This document shows, one piece after another, positions 32,190-43,116 of a stretch of DNA of 64,000 nucleotides. Each line of letters starts with the position of its first letter. Position 1 is the first letter of the stretch. The notes beneath the pieces were generated by a model, which saw only the letters and a list, made by a program, of their open reading frames with translations, did not search any database and had not been told where the DNA came from. This DNA comes from Pomphorhynchus laevis (taxonomy: Eukaryota; Acanthocephala; Palaeacanthocephala; Echinorhynchida; Pomphorhynchidae): positions 1 to 64,000 of the forward strand of contig WNNJ02001765.1 of NCBI GenBank assembly GCA_012934845.2. Reading direction: 5' to 3'. The translations under genes were made by a program, and so were the position numbers.

Positions 32190-33260
32190 AACACAAAGGA
32201 CTTTGTAATTTGTAAATCTGATAAAAGTAATTGTTTTGTTGTAATGAGTAACGCAGAATGTATAAAATTAGGTACGGATGTTTTTAACAATTCAAGATTT
32301 AATAAATTAAACGGAGACGATACATTAAAACGACATACAGTAATTAATAATTTTTTGAAAAGATTAATATAAATAATAAAATGGATAATAACATTTTAAG
32401 AACTTGTTTGTCAAAAAATGCGAAATCTGGTTATATGTACTTACTCCCGAAAATTCACAAAAAGAAACATTGTGCAAGACCTATTTTTGCATCATATATG
32501 ACATATTCATATACCATATCAAAAATAATTGCGAGAAAAATTAAATCATGATTAGATATATCCCATTTTTCCAACCTTAAGGATGGAATTCATTTCTCTC
32601 AAATAATCCGTAACTATAATGTAAAGGATAAAGCGACGATTAGTTTTGACATCGTTTCGATATTCACTAATGTGGCCGCAAATAAAGCTATTAAGCTAGC
32701 GGCGAAACTATTAGAGGAAAATTCACACGACTCCTTTAAACTTTGTTTTGGAGAGTGGATCGAATTGCTTGTTTTATGCACAAATAAAACATTTTTTAAA
32801 TTTAATGATGAGGTATATGAACAAAACAATGGTCTCGCAATGAGAAATTCTCTACCACCCCTTCTTAGTGAATCATATATGAGAAATTGGGAATTAAATA
32901 ATATACTAAGATGGATGGAATTGTTATGTGGATTAGATATGTCGATGATACGTTTGCTATTTGTGATAACACAATTGATGTACAGGCCATATTAAGAGCA
33001 ATAAATTGTTTTGATGAAAATATTCAGTGGGCAATAGAATTAGAATTAAATCATAGATTAACATTTTTAGATGTGGTCGTTAGTAGAACATCAAATGATA
33101 TTTTAAAAACATCCGTTTTTTTCTAAAAAAATAAATAATCTAAATATTGTTTCGTGGAATATTAATGTCCGAACATATTGGAAAATATATGCTGTCAATT
33201 CTTTGTTTTTACGAAGTAAGATGATTGTTTCCGATATAAATCGCACTCAATTTTCACAGT
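32190..33260 (+). pseudogene. Penelope-like element 2, reverse transcriptase
   Basis: Visible blocks are a SDKS.CFVVMSNAEC line, SGYMYLLPKIHKKKHCARPI, ISFDIVSIFTNV (motif A), YEQNNGLAMRNS (motif B; the usual GN is RN), and, one frame over, WIRYVDDTFAI (motif C) with LTFLDVVVS. It ends with a WKIYAVNSLFLRS block. Breaks include a stop near 32550 and a shift near 32905. Its nuclease lies at 37.6-38.1 kb, separated by LINE-C'. Confidence 0.8.
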
Positions 33261-33753
33261 ATACGGTTCATTGCGAATTTTCTGTCGGCGACTTCAAAGA
33301 CTTTCCAAGACTTGAAACTTTTCATAAAGATATCAAACCGTTCACATATTGTGTATTTGAATTTCTGTGATTGTTTTTGCTTGTCGCGCGCTTTGGTTGG
33401 TGTTGTAATTTTTTTCTTCTCTATTTTCTTTTTTTTGCACGTCATTTATAGTACATATAACACTGTTTTAAATTGTAATTCTGCTATGGAGACAGAAACA
33501 TTGATCGAATGCTGTGAGGTGCATGAGACTCCATTATTCATCAATAATCCTCTTCATCCGATAAAAAAGAATCCTATATCATCCAATTAAATGGGTTGGG
33601 ATGTTGAAGGATAGTGAATTTTTTCAAATTATTGGATCATTCATAAAATCTTTTACTGTAAATAAAGTTGTCATTACAAAAAATGATATATAAGGTTTCT
33701 TTTGGAATTATTATTTTCTATAGTAGAGATCAAAAGGATAACTTTGTGAAATA

Positions 33754-34270
33754 TTGAAATATATTCATGAGAAGTATAGTAATGTTTCGGTTAGGGATAT
33801 TTCACCGCATTCATTATTCATAATAAAAAATATACCGTCATATGCGGATAAAGGGGATTTGGAGGTATTGGAACATGAATTAAAAATTAAAATAGTAAAG
33901 AAGCAAAAATCTGACACTAATGAGGTTAGCTTTTTAGCTGATGCAGATATCGGTGATAGGGAAACGATTATTGACAGGCAGAATGCTCACGTTGCTGGTC
34001 AGGTTATAACTATCAGTCCGATGTTCAATGAGAGAGAGGAAATATATAAGTACCCCCCCCCAATGTTTTTGCTGCCAACAGTAGGGTCATTGTGCAGAAA
34101 TATGCAAGAGTAAAGAAATAAAATGCGTTCATTGTTCGGAACTCCACGATTCCCGTGAGTGTACGAAAAAATATCAAAAAAATGCGCTAACTGTCTCGGA
34201 AGACATAAAGCGTATGATCACAGGTGTGATAGTTTTAAGAGTTACATTGAAAAAATATATAGTTCACGAA
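33754..34270 (+). pseudogene. LINE-C' ORF1 with CCHC knuckles
   Basis: The frame 33754-34113 holds the folded N-terminal part (SLFIIKNIPSYADKGDLEVL). Out of frame beyond it lie CVHCSELHDSREC and CANCLGRHKAYDHRC, zinc knuckles like those of LINE-C at 44.0 kb. A run of nine C at 34051-34059 sits at the first frame break. Confidence 0.65.
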
Positions 34271-34619
34271 CGAATGCATCTTCAGTCATTAAAACATATA
34301 AAGTCATAGATAATTTGGAAATAACATCAACAAATTAAGTAGTTGAAGAGGTTAAAATCTTATATCCCCACTATTCTAAGACGTCCATAACTTAACTAAG
34401 GAAATTCTGGGGCTGAAAAAAGAGCTTTATGCATTAAAAAATTATTCTCGAGTAGAAAAGACTAACATCATTGAAGAGAATTAAATTAATTCTTTAACTA
34501 TTATGGCTGAAAAAATTAATGTATTAACTAGATATTTATAGCTAGACGATGAGAGTTTCTTTGATAACAGCTCAGAGAACAAAGAAGTGTGGAAAATACG
34601 AGCAAAAAGGAAAACATGA

Positions 34620-35170
34620 CGAATAGTTTGAATTTTGATTTTGCAGTTCTTCAGTGGAATTGCGATACGATGAACAACCTTGATAGAATTAGGCATAAAT
34701 CCGACGTAAATATGATATTACTTCAGGAAGCACGTAGTTAAAGGTTGGCCGTATCGGTTCCATGTAGTTTTGATGTGTTTTATTCGTCATTTGAGGATAA
34801 TAACCGCTGAGAGAAATTTAGCGGCTGTTATTAAAAAGTATCACTATCCAGAATTAATTAATGCCCTGTTTAATGAAATAGGAAGTGCACGAATCATAAA
34901 ACTCTATGTAAATAAGGTGTGTCTAAACATAGCCAATGTTTACTTGAAACCATCAACTTGGTTGAAAAAGCACAGAAAGAAAGTGATCAAATTTCTAATG
35001 CGGATTTTACAAAACGGAATAAACATTATATTTGGAGATTTTAACGATCCATCAGCATATAATCTTAGTATTATTTTAAAAAATAGAATAGAGATTTTGG
35101 TTCCGACGGAACCTACATTCTTGAGTGGATGAAGCCAGTCAACCATGGATTTTTGCTTTTGTCCCATATC
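34620..35170 (+). pseudogene. LINE-C' endonuclease
   Basis: NFDFAVLQWNCDTMNNL and MILLQEARS give the QWN and QE motifs, and NIIFGDFNDPS near 35035 gives GDFN. The final SxH region is unclear. Stops occur after the QE motif. Confidence 0.7.
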
Positions 35171-36131
35171 AAGTAGGTATAATCCAAAATAGGATCGAAA
35201 CTTTACACCGGAAGGCTGAATAAATCATGGTCACTTGGCAGTAAGATGGACAATCGGAGCTGATAGATTTATAAAAAAGAAATTTCAACCTTCAGTATTC
35301 ACGATGGCAATGTTTAATAATTCAATCTCTATATTTTTAAACGCAGATAATTAAAAATATGCGTTAGAAAATTGTAATTTAAGTGTTGGTATTTGTAGAG
35401 CAGTTTTTCATTTTATTGAAAATTTTAACAGAATAAATTCAGTTTTAAATAATAATTTTATTGATTTTTAAAATTGCATTACAAATTTTATATTTTATCT
35501 TTTGGATAACTTTTCTTCGATAATTGAGCCAATTTTAAATAAAATTGTAGATTTTATAGTTTTGAGATTTCTTCGCAGTTTCTTAGACGTAGTTTTAGTT
35601 CCTAATCATCTAAGTAGACTAAACGGCTATTTGATAGAAATAGCGAACATGTACTTGTTTACCATGCGACACATTCATGCTCGCCATAGTCCGAGGTTGG
35701 CGAATATGATCAGGCAGTTTTGGACAGCTAAGTATAGTGGCAACGAACAAGAAATTGCGAAGATGCAAAAGGCAATTACAATTAGACAAGGGGTAGAATT
35801 TTATAGAGAAAAGATAAGGGAGTTAAACCAATTTAAAAAATTCTCCAAGCCATGGTGGAGTGTAATTCACCGCAAGACATTCAGGGATTGGTGAATTTCA
35901 ACAGCAAAATGGCGTAGTAGAATGAGAGATGATGTTGTATGGGAGGAAATTAAGTCAAAGCATACATTTAATGCAGTAGAGTGGACTTCATAATGGGAAT
36001 TGATTTGCAAAGTCAAATTAGCCAGTTTAATGTTGGACAAAACCAGTAAAGATATATCAGTAAAGGATATAATAGATGCATGACCTGCTTTCCCAATAAC
36101 ATCAAATAATGGGAAGGCGGTTAGCTATGCA

Positions 36132-36803
36132 GTGCTAAAGTTAGAAAACGAGGCTAACATATATTTAATAGCAGAAAATATCTTAAAATATAAATTCCTG
36201 GACTATCTCGATATTGGTTTGAGTAAGATTGCTATATTACCAAAATTTAGTTTTGTATCTATTGCTAAAGACACCAGACCGATATCGATATCAAACAGCA
36301 TTTTGATGATTATTGAAAGACCGCTAGCTAGGATTTTAGTCAGGCATTATGAAAATATGGACTTACTTAATGATCACACCTTTGGGTATAGAAGGGGTCG
36401 TGGAACAATCAATGCAATAAGACACTTGCAAAACTTCATCACAAGAAGTGATCATCCGGCTGTAATATATAGTTTGAACGTTAGAGCTGCATTTGATAAT
36501 ATTATAAACAGTTTCGTATTAAAAACGTTAAAGGACGATAATGTACCCATTAACATAATTACTAGAATTGCAGCGTGTTTAGAAGCCAGAACATTTTATT
36601 TCAAAGATGATAAATCGGGGGAAAAGTATAAACTTATAAAAGGCATACCACAGGGAAGTCCATTGAACCCCATTTTGTATATGGTTGTGACCAAAGGGAT
36701 TACGGATAACCTAGAGTCAAAATACGAATACGTGTGCCCGGCTGTATATGTCGATGACATATCAATAGTTTTCAAGCAAATGCACAGGAATAGTGTTTGC
36801 TAA
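36132..36803 (+). pseudogene. LINE-C' reverse transcriptase core
   Basis: The 223-residue open frame has RPISISNSILMIIERPLA, FGYRRGRGTINAIRHLQ, SLNVRAAFDNI (motif A), KGIPQGSPLNPILY (motif B) and VYVDDISIVF (motif C). In motif A the catalytic aspartate is asparagine (AAC), a one-base change from GAC, so the enzyme is inactive even though the frame is open. The fingers and thumb continue in the flanks with breaks. Confidence 0.8.
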
Positions 36804-37299
36804 TTTTATATTAGACAAATTGTCAAATATCAAACAAATATTAGCAGATTCGGGTTTGGAACTTAATGTAAGAAAACTAAAATTTATAACACATAAGATG
36901 AGGGGTTTTTAAAAACCAAGAAATAAAAGATTTATAAATTCGCTAATAGGAGTAAAATCTAGAAGACTGTGTATATTGGGTTCAACATTCACTACGAATT
37001 TATCGAGTGTGTGTGATTTTAGCAGATTTATAAAGCTAGTAAAGAAGGGGCTAAAAGTATATAATAATGCCAAGAAATTGCAGCTAAAAGAAAGATATTG
37101 CTATACAGTATTCAATATTTTTGCTTTTTCTTCATTGTATTTTTATTCAAGAAATAGACCACCAGAACAACGAATAAAATTTTATGATTGCTTAAATTTA
37201 TTAATGTTAAAAAGTAAATTTTGCCAATACGAATTTAAGAGATTTGAAATCTTTTTCGATAAAAATATAATGAGTGATAAATATATACTAATAGGATAA

Positions 37300-37600
37300 T
37301 TTAAGAATGATTTTGTTAATCAAATTAAATCTTATTTAGCTTAAATATTTAATTACAGTTTAATTTTAATTTTAATTTTAGAATTTGTTGCTCACCTATT
37401 TCATTATAGAATTGTATTTTTCATTGTATTTTTGTTTTATTTTTATTGTTTCTCGTTTTGACTTTATGAATTTTACATCTTAAATATTTAGAAATGAAAT
37501 AATCTGAGTGCATGTTTGACAGGTTAGTGCATAAACATTTAGGTTAATTATGTTTTGCGACCACTCACAAATATAGTAAGCAATGTAATACCAGTATTAA
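37300..37600. other. AT-rich stretch at the LINE-C' 3' end
   Basis: No gene. Contains ATTTTAATTTTAATTTTA near 37360, a possible LINE 3' simple repeat, so the element end probably lies between 37320 and 37500. Confidence 0.45.
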
Positions 37601-38120
37601 AGGAAGAATTTAAGAATAGTAGTTACAAATTTCATGTGAAGCTGACATCGACATTGCTTTTAATAAGGTGTCTACACGAATAGGATTAAGAAAAAAAAAC
37701 CAATTACATAAAAACGGTTTTCCATCATGGGTAATTAAAACGGCTTTCTAGAAAAGTACCAAATCTGATTAAGATGTTGTTTTTGGTCCGGGACGAGAAA
37801 ATAAATACATAGGATTGACATTTATAAATAATTTTTGGAATATTAATTTAAAAAGATTTGTTTCAAATAATAAAACATTAAATACTTCAAATATTGTTTT
37901 GCATAATAGTAAAATACCGAAACTACTCAACATTTTGAAAAAGAAACCCAAACATTATAATGATGAGTTGTTTATAAAATTCCTTGTTTAGAATTTGATA
38001 AAAATTGGGTCAAACAAGCCAACCATTAGATACTAGATTAAAACGACACAAATACACACTCAAAAAGGGTCTCAGTAGCGCTATTGTAGATCATAGTTTA
38101 AATTTAAATTTTTTTACTAT
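37600..38120 (+). pseudogene. Penelope-like element 2, linker and GIY-YIG nuclease
   Basis: KYIGLTFINNFWNINLKRFV and KIPKLLNILKKKPKHYN match the post-RT linker of PLE 1 (KYIGIPYIND, MPKIKNIFKQKPNF). Further on, GQTSQPLDTRLKRHKYTLKKG and AIVDHSLNL give the nuclease QT...R...HKY and H blocks. Frame breaks separate them. This is the continuation of the RT at 32.2-33.3 kb. Confidence 0.75.
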
Positions 38121-38650
38121 AAACACACGAAAAAAACACACATAAAACACAATAAGACAAAGTTAAAAAGTAAATTATCAATTTATTATAAAATCATTAA
38201 ATCGCATATTTAAAAATTGATTTATCAAATCAAGTAAAATTGTTGTTAGGAAGTATACTGGTGTATTTGATTTATAACAATATCATTAAATTAAAGATTC
38301 ACTCACTTAACAATAAAATGAATGATAAGAAGAGTAAGAAAGTGATATCCAAAGAAATGACATATGACATGGATGATCATAAATCATAAGACATGGATGA
38401 TCACATAAAAGAAATGACAGAAAGCAACTATTCTGAAGATCAAGAAAAAATTGTATCCTTGTCTATGGCAAATGAAACTGACGATTGGCCTCCTAAAAAA
38501 TATGAATCTTTAAGCAAAAAAAAACATGTCGAATGAAAGAAAATAATTACCAACAAAACCTAAATCTATAACTCATTCTCTGATCACTAGTTGTAATATG
38601 GAACTTCCAAAGTTAATGTTACTTACAAATAGTAAAGTGTTCAGTGTTGT
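38121..38650. other. AT-rich stretch with a weak coding-like scrap
   Basis: From 38319 a short frame (MNDKKSKKVISKEMTYDMDD) with a direct repeat of GACATGGATGATCA (near 38368 and 38391) and acidic residues precedes the duplicated block. Function unknown; it may be the 5' part of whatever encodes the 171-residue protein. Confidence 0.35.
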
Positions 38651-38728
38651 GAATGAATTAACTTTTAATGATTAAACAAAAATAGAATATTTCTTACAAA
38701 CGGATACAGGAAAATATGATATAACAGG

Positions 38729-39244
38729 ATGTTCAGTGTTTCGAATATTGGATATTTGTGCAATATTCTCAAAAAAACATTTATAGAAAGACTTAAAAGG
38801 ATGATTAAAAATGAAAAATGCTCAAATATGTATCTTTGTAGGGTAATAGATTCTGAGTTAGAGAAAGATAAAACGGTGCTGGAGAAATGTATAGAATCTC
38901 AAAAAATAGAAATAAGCTCAATGACTGATGTCATAACAGCTACAACTAAATCGCTTTCGCTAAGTTCTGAAAGACTACCACTATTATTTTCATCTATTCC
39001 TAAAATAGTTGAATCTTTGAACAATCAATACAAATTTAATGAAAAATTGTCGGCCAGATTGTCTGATTCAACAAATGAGATATTAGAAAGCCTTAAAGTC
39101 AAAAGTATGAAAGATCACTTTTTTAAAGTTAGTAATGATAAAAAATTTGAACTAAGTAGTGATAAATATACTACATATAGTCACTCAATAACTGAATTCA
39201 GTACATCTCATATGTTGTTGAATATGATAGGATTTGAGCGGTAA
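38729..39244 (+). CDS. Unrecognised 171-residue protein, right copy
   Basis: Here the ATG at 38729 gives 24 extra N-terminal residues (MFSVSNIGYLCNILKKTFIE) before the 147 residues shared with the left copy, because the left copy is disrupted upstream. Charged, helical, heptad-like between about residues 40 and 115. No known motif. Downstream, within the same block, lie a second short coding-like stretch and a GIY-YIG scrap. Confidence 0.42.
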   Translation: MFSVSNIGYLCNILKKTFIERLKRMIKNEKCSNMYLCRVIDSELEKDKTVLEKCIESQKIEISSMTDVITATTKSLSLSSERLPLLFSSIPKIVESLNNQYKFNEKLSARLSDSTNEILESLKVKSMKDHFFKVSNDKKFELSSDKYTTYSHSITEFSTSHMLLNMIGFER

Positions 39245-39508
39245 GATGAGGAAGATAACAATTCTTTTCTTGCTCAAATCCTCTCAATTAGGGGACAAAA
39301 ATTACAGAGCCGATACAAAATCACATTTTCGGAAAACTCATAAAGACTAACAACGAAATATTAGCTATCATCTTATATTATTCCCTCGGTAATTCTTTAA
39401 CAGAAGCTGTAAGATTGTCTAGAGATGTAACAGTTTCAAGTCAACTGTCCATATTTGTTCTGTAATCCTCATTATGAAAAAGATGAATGAATAAAACAAT
39501 GAAACAAT

Positions 39509-39736
39509 ATGAATAATCTATGTGATTTTATCAATATCTTCAAAAACTTACAACTAATCTCGCCCATTTTAAATTATAATACTGTTATTTTAGCAAAAGA
39601 AATCAATTGTTTAAATAGAAAAATTCTTGAGGCTTATTACATTCATAAAAACTCCAAAACTAAACTATTTCGGATCACCGTTTTTCCTATTGAAATTGTG
39701 TTTGCATTGTTTAATGTAACTTCAAAAGTTGTATAG
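39509..39736 (+). pseudogene. GIY-YIG nuclease tail scrap (PLE), right copy
   Basis: Identical in protein to the left copy at 24580-24807. Followed directly by the minisatellite, whose first unit overlaps its last codons. Confidence 0.55.
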
Positions 39737-39875
39737 TTTTTTGTAATTTCAAAACTTGTAAGGCTTTCTGTTACTTCGAAAGTTGTATTGTTTTTATAAT
39801 TTCAAAAGTTGTATGACTTTTGTAACTTTAAAAGTTGTATTGTTTTTTGTAACTTCAAAAGTTGCCTAAGTTGTG
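39714..39875. repeat. Minisatellite, period about 27 bp, right copy
   Basis: Same unit series and unit order as at 24785-24945. The identical unit order shows that the array was copied whole and has not turned over since. Confidence 0.8.
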
Positions 39876-40964
39876 TTATTCAAACTCAAACAGCTATGTC
39901 AAAGAGTAAACTCAATCAAAAGCTCTTTGTCATAATTTACAAAAGCACATGCTTAATGTATAAATTAATGATCAATTCTTGGTAAATTCTTGATAAAATT
40001 TTAATGATAAATTATTAAAAACGATTGATTTTTTTCTGATGATAGAACAGAAGTTAGTAAAATATTAAAATTAAAAGTTTTATTTTTAGATCCAGCTTCC
40101 AAAATTTAATAAATCTAGCATTAGTGGTAGTTTGGTGCTAGCGGCCCTTCTGTTGATATCAGCTTGCACCAGCATTCAAACTATCAGGTTTAGTCGACAG
40201 GGAACCTTAAAAATTAACAGTGAAAATGTTGAGCGAAAATGTCAAGCTAAAATGTTGAGCAATATACACCGAGCAAGGATATAAACGAGAGATAACCTAA
40301 ACATCAGTATTGGAAGATTTTCGAGGCATTCACGATTAGCTTCAAGGGCAGACCTGACGCTTTTAGAGTCAGGTATGCCATAAAGCTATAGACCATATTG
40401 GAGAATAGACAGAAGCATGATATAAAATAAATGCATAACACACACAAAGGAGAGTGATTCTAGCATTCGGGCGCGCAAAGTTGCGAAGATAATTTAGATG
40501 TGAGAACGAATCAAAGATACGAATAATTTGAAACGAATTCGATTGTTTTATTTTTGTAAATTAGTTTATCAGTACGACGAAGAGGGCGACCTTTACGTAA
40601 TTTAAGAACTTAATTTTGAATATTTACGGATAGCTCGATTTTTTTGCATCATTCTCCAGCGAATGTGGGGGCTATCAAATGATTCATTAAAATATAAAAA
40701 ATGCAGTGCAAAACTATCGAAAATTCCAATAGAATGCCTATTATTTCTACGAAGACAGATATTTCTTCTATTCCTACAAGCAAGGTAAATAAAATTTTGA
40801 TTTCTAATTCTTATCCGATACAAGGGGGACTTCTTCCAGTAAAGAAGCTCCAAACTTTAAACTTAAAATTTAAAGCACCACTTGAGAGACAAAAAATATT
40901 AAACTTTCAACAGTAATAATAATATTTAACAGTCTTTTACAAAAATTCACAATTTTATACAAGG

Positions 40965-41231
40965 ATAGAGTTATTTTCCACTCAATAAGATACTATGAGT
41001 AGGATATAGAGATATCCTAGAGATACTCTGTTTTACGGCCAAGTCGAAAGATTTAACCTGACTTTAAAAAATCCTTGTTCCATTAATGTACGACCCTTCA
41101 AATCTTAACTCTTTGGATAAAATTTGGCTTGGCTTACTAAGTGAGAAAATATATGAATACAACATAGTTTCACATTCAGTCACTAAAAAGTCACCTTTTG
41201 AACTTATGTTTAAAAAACCTGGCTTTAATAG
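40965..41231 (+). pseudogene. LTR-retrotransposon integrase fossil, right copy
   Basis: This copy keeps more of the integrase pattern (KIWLGLLSEKIYEYNIVSHS, KKSPFELMFKKPGF: the W, YN, H and SPFELMF core-end motifs). It ends abruptly at the edge of the duplicated block. Broken. Confidence 0.55.
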
Positions 41232-41600
41232 ATGTTTCTTTATGTCTTCTCACGCTGTTAGTAATGTCTCATGAGGTTTTCCGCTCGAGAACTTTGATCA
41301 TGTGGTAATGCGTGGTAAGGTAACCTTACCTTTGCTAAGGTAAACCTTAGTAAAGGCTAAGGTTTCTCAAGCTCCTCGTCTCTAGTTTAACCAGCATAGT
41401 TTGCCTCGACTAGACTCTTCGGTGGGTGAAATACCCCCGGGTGGTTTAGTAGGAAGGCGGCGTGTTGGATTGTTTGGAGGGCTCAGATTTCACTGGACCT
41501 GTGGCCATGAAGATAGATTGAAGACTTCAAACAAACTGAATTAAGATATTTCTGACATGTTTTTTGTTATTCGTTTTTTTAACTGACATCTATTCTCATG

Positions 41601-43116
41601 GGCTGGGTCCATTTTTCACATTATGTGAAAAATGGTCCTTTTTTCACATAAATTTTTTACCCTTAAAATGAAAATAAATCTCACTGGGAAAATAATAAAG
41701 AGCAATAGAGGAGGTGATAAAATAGCTTATGAAGGCTATTTCTACAATTACACAAAGACCGAGTTGGGCAAGAAGCATTGGCGCTGCAATAAGCGAGGGT
41801 GTAACTCAATATTGAAGACGGATATTGGGAATGTATTGTGGGATGTAGTAGGTGTTCATAACCATCTAAGAGATGAAGTTAAATATCATCGAACACTTCT
41901 CAAAGAAAAAATAAGGACCAGGGCTTTGAATTCAAACGAATCATCAAGGAATGTAGTCCTAAATGTTATTAAGGATAATCAAACTATAAAGGTTCCTCTA
42001 AATTTGAAGAAACTTAATAGCTATGTAACAGATGAAAGAAGGAAAAACAACTTTACAACAGTAAAAGATTACGACATTCCTTTGGAGCTCCAAACTACTA
42101 CAGATAATAAGAAGTTTTTATTTTTTGATAGTGGAGTTAAAGATAAGGATAGGGTCGTAATCTTTACAACTGAAGCAAACATCTCTCATCTTGAAATATC
42201 AAACATTCTACTTTGCGATGGAACATTTAAGACAGCCCCTTCAACATTTGAACAGTTATTTACTATTCAGATAAAGGTTAGGGGAACGTTTTTGCCTGTG
42301 ATGTACTGTTTCATGAAAAATAGAAGAGAGGAATCGTATGACAAAATATTTGGTTGGATAAAAACAAACTACCCAAAGGTTACTAGTAGTCAGAAATTTA
42401 TCATTATCGATTTTGAATTGGCAAGTTATAACTCCTTACATTCTCATTTCGATAATTCTACATTATATGGATGTAACTTTCATCTTGGTCAAATTGTTTG
42501 GCGAAGAGTTCAGATGTTGAATTTTTCTAAGGAGTTCATCAATAATCCTCAAACAAAGCTTCTAGTTAAGATGATACTTGCATTATCCTTTGTCCCGCCG
42601 TCTGACGTGTTTATTGTGGCTGCAAGGTTAAAGAATTATATAATCGAAGAAAGATCTTTGGATGTTTTAATGCTTTTTGAATGGTTTCAGGGTGAATATC
42701 TATCGAATGAAACTTGTAACAAAAAGATATCATTTTGGAATGTTTACGAGAGAACAGAGATGAATATTCCCAGAACCACCAACTCTCTTGAAGGTTACCA
42801 TAGGCATCTAAATAGCTTGATTGATAGTAAACAGAGTTCTATAATTCCAATTCTAAATGAACTAAAAAATGAACAGTTAATCGTGGATAACAAGATTTTA
42901 CTACTTCTTCATGAAGATATAAAAATACCCGAAGATCCCGTGAAATCCCTTTTGGCTTCCTACAAGTTGCTTCCAAGTATAGATTATCTCAAGCATATTG
43001 CTCTGAATTTTCATTGGAAACTTGACTAATAAAAATTTTATTTAATTTTTTTACCCCTGTTTTTCATATGTGCAAAAAGGACCATTTTTCACATTATTTG
43101 AAAAATGGTCCTAACG
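41601..43116 (+). mobile_element. Complete MULE-like DNA transposon with TIRs
   Basis: A 1516-bp element. Left TIR (41601-41660) and right TIR (43060-43116) are inverted copies, each holding GGACCATTTTTCA-type and GTGAAAAATGGTCC arms, so each end is also palindromic. Flanking 9-mers ATTCTCATG at 41592-41600 and 43117-43125 are exact direct repeats, the expected MULE target duplication size. One intact transposase ORF fills the interior. Intact ORF plus exact target duplication point to a recent insertion. Confidence 0.92.
41632..43029 (+). CDS. MULE-type transposase with FLYWCH zinc finger
   Basis: This 465-residue protein cuts and joins the MULE ends. Numbering from 41632: FLYWCH finger about residues 20-78 (HWRCNKRGC, then GVHNH), a helical linker, then the MULE DDE domain: LLCDGTF (D196), FIIIDFELASYN (D260), a YGCNFHLGQ zinc-binding-like C..H motif, and TTNSLEGYHRHLN (E387). 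All three catalytic residues are present. The ATG at 41632 lies inside the TIR, so the ATG at 41668 (453 residues, MKINLTGK) is the more likely start. No frameshift or stop. Stop at 43027-43029, 87 bp before the element end. Confidence 0.92.
   Translation: MVLFSHKFFTLKMKINLTGKIIKSNRGGDKIAYEGYFYNYTKTELGKKHWRCNKRGCNSILKTDIGNVLWDVVGVHNHLRDEVKYHRTLLKEKIRTRALNSNESSRNVVLNVIKDNQTIKVPLNLKKLNSYVTDERRKNNFTTVKDYDIPLELQTTTDNKKFLFFDSGVKDKDRVVIFTTEANISHLEISNILLCDGTFKTAPSTFEQLFTIQIKVRGTFLPVMYCFMKNRREESYDKIFGWIKTNYPKVTSSQKFIIIDFELASYNSLHSHFDNSTLYGCNFHLGQIVWRRVQMLNFSKEFINNPQTKLLVKMILALSFVPPSDVFIVAARLKNYIIEERSLDVLMLFEWFQGEYLSNETCNKKISFWNVYERTEMNIPRTTNSLEGYHRHLNSLIDSKQSSIIPILNELKNEQLIVDNKILLLLHEDIKIPEDPVKSLLASYKLLPSIDYLKHIALNFHWKLD

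Larger units (their letters stand above)
33330..37500 (+). mobile_element. LINE-C' (LINE-C relative), decayed, nested in PLE 2
   Basis: It carries an ORF1-like start (33486-33590), further ORF1 with zinc knuckles (33754-34260), EN (34620-35160), connector and RT (35500-36900), and a C-terminal region (36976-37299). PLE 2 RT lies directly before it and PLE 2 nuclease directly after, in the same orientation. Numerous frameshifts and stops occur. It matches LINE-C in protein layout but not closely in DNA. Confidence 0.78.
38653..41231 (+). repeat. Duplicated block, right copy (about 2.5 kb)
   Basis: Same orientation and near-identical to 22799-26304, without the 950-bp insertion. The right edge falls inside an integrase fossil at 41231 and the left edge in AT-rich DNA. 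The copies lie about 12.4 kb apart. The shared minisatellite and ORF show that the copy was made as a unit. Confidence 0.9.

Noticed and set aside
22799-41231. The two 2.5-kb blocks as LTRs of one giant retroelement
   Set aside because: The blocks do not begin and end with TG...CA, contain pieces of several different elements, and the DNA between them is unrelated nested repeats with no gag-pol order.
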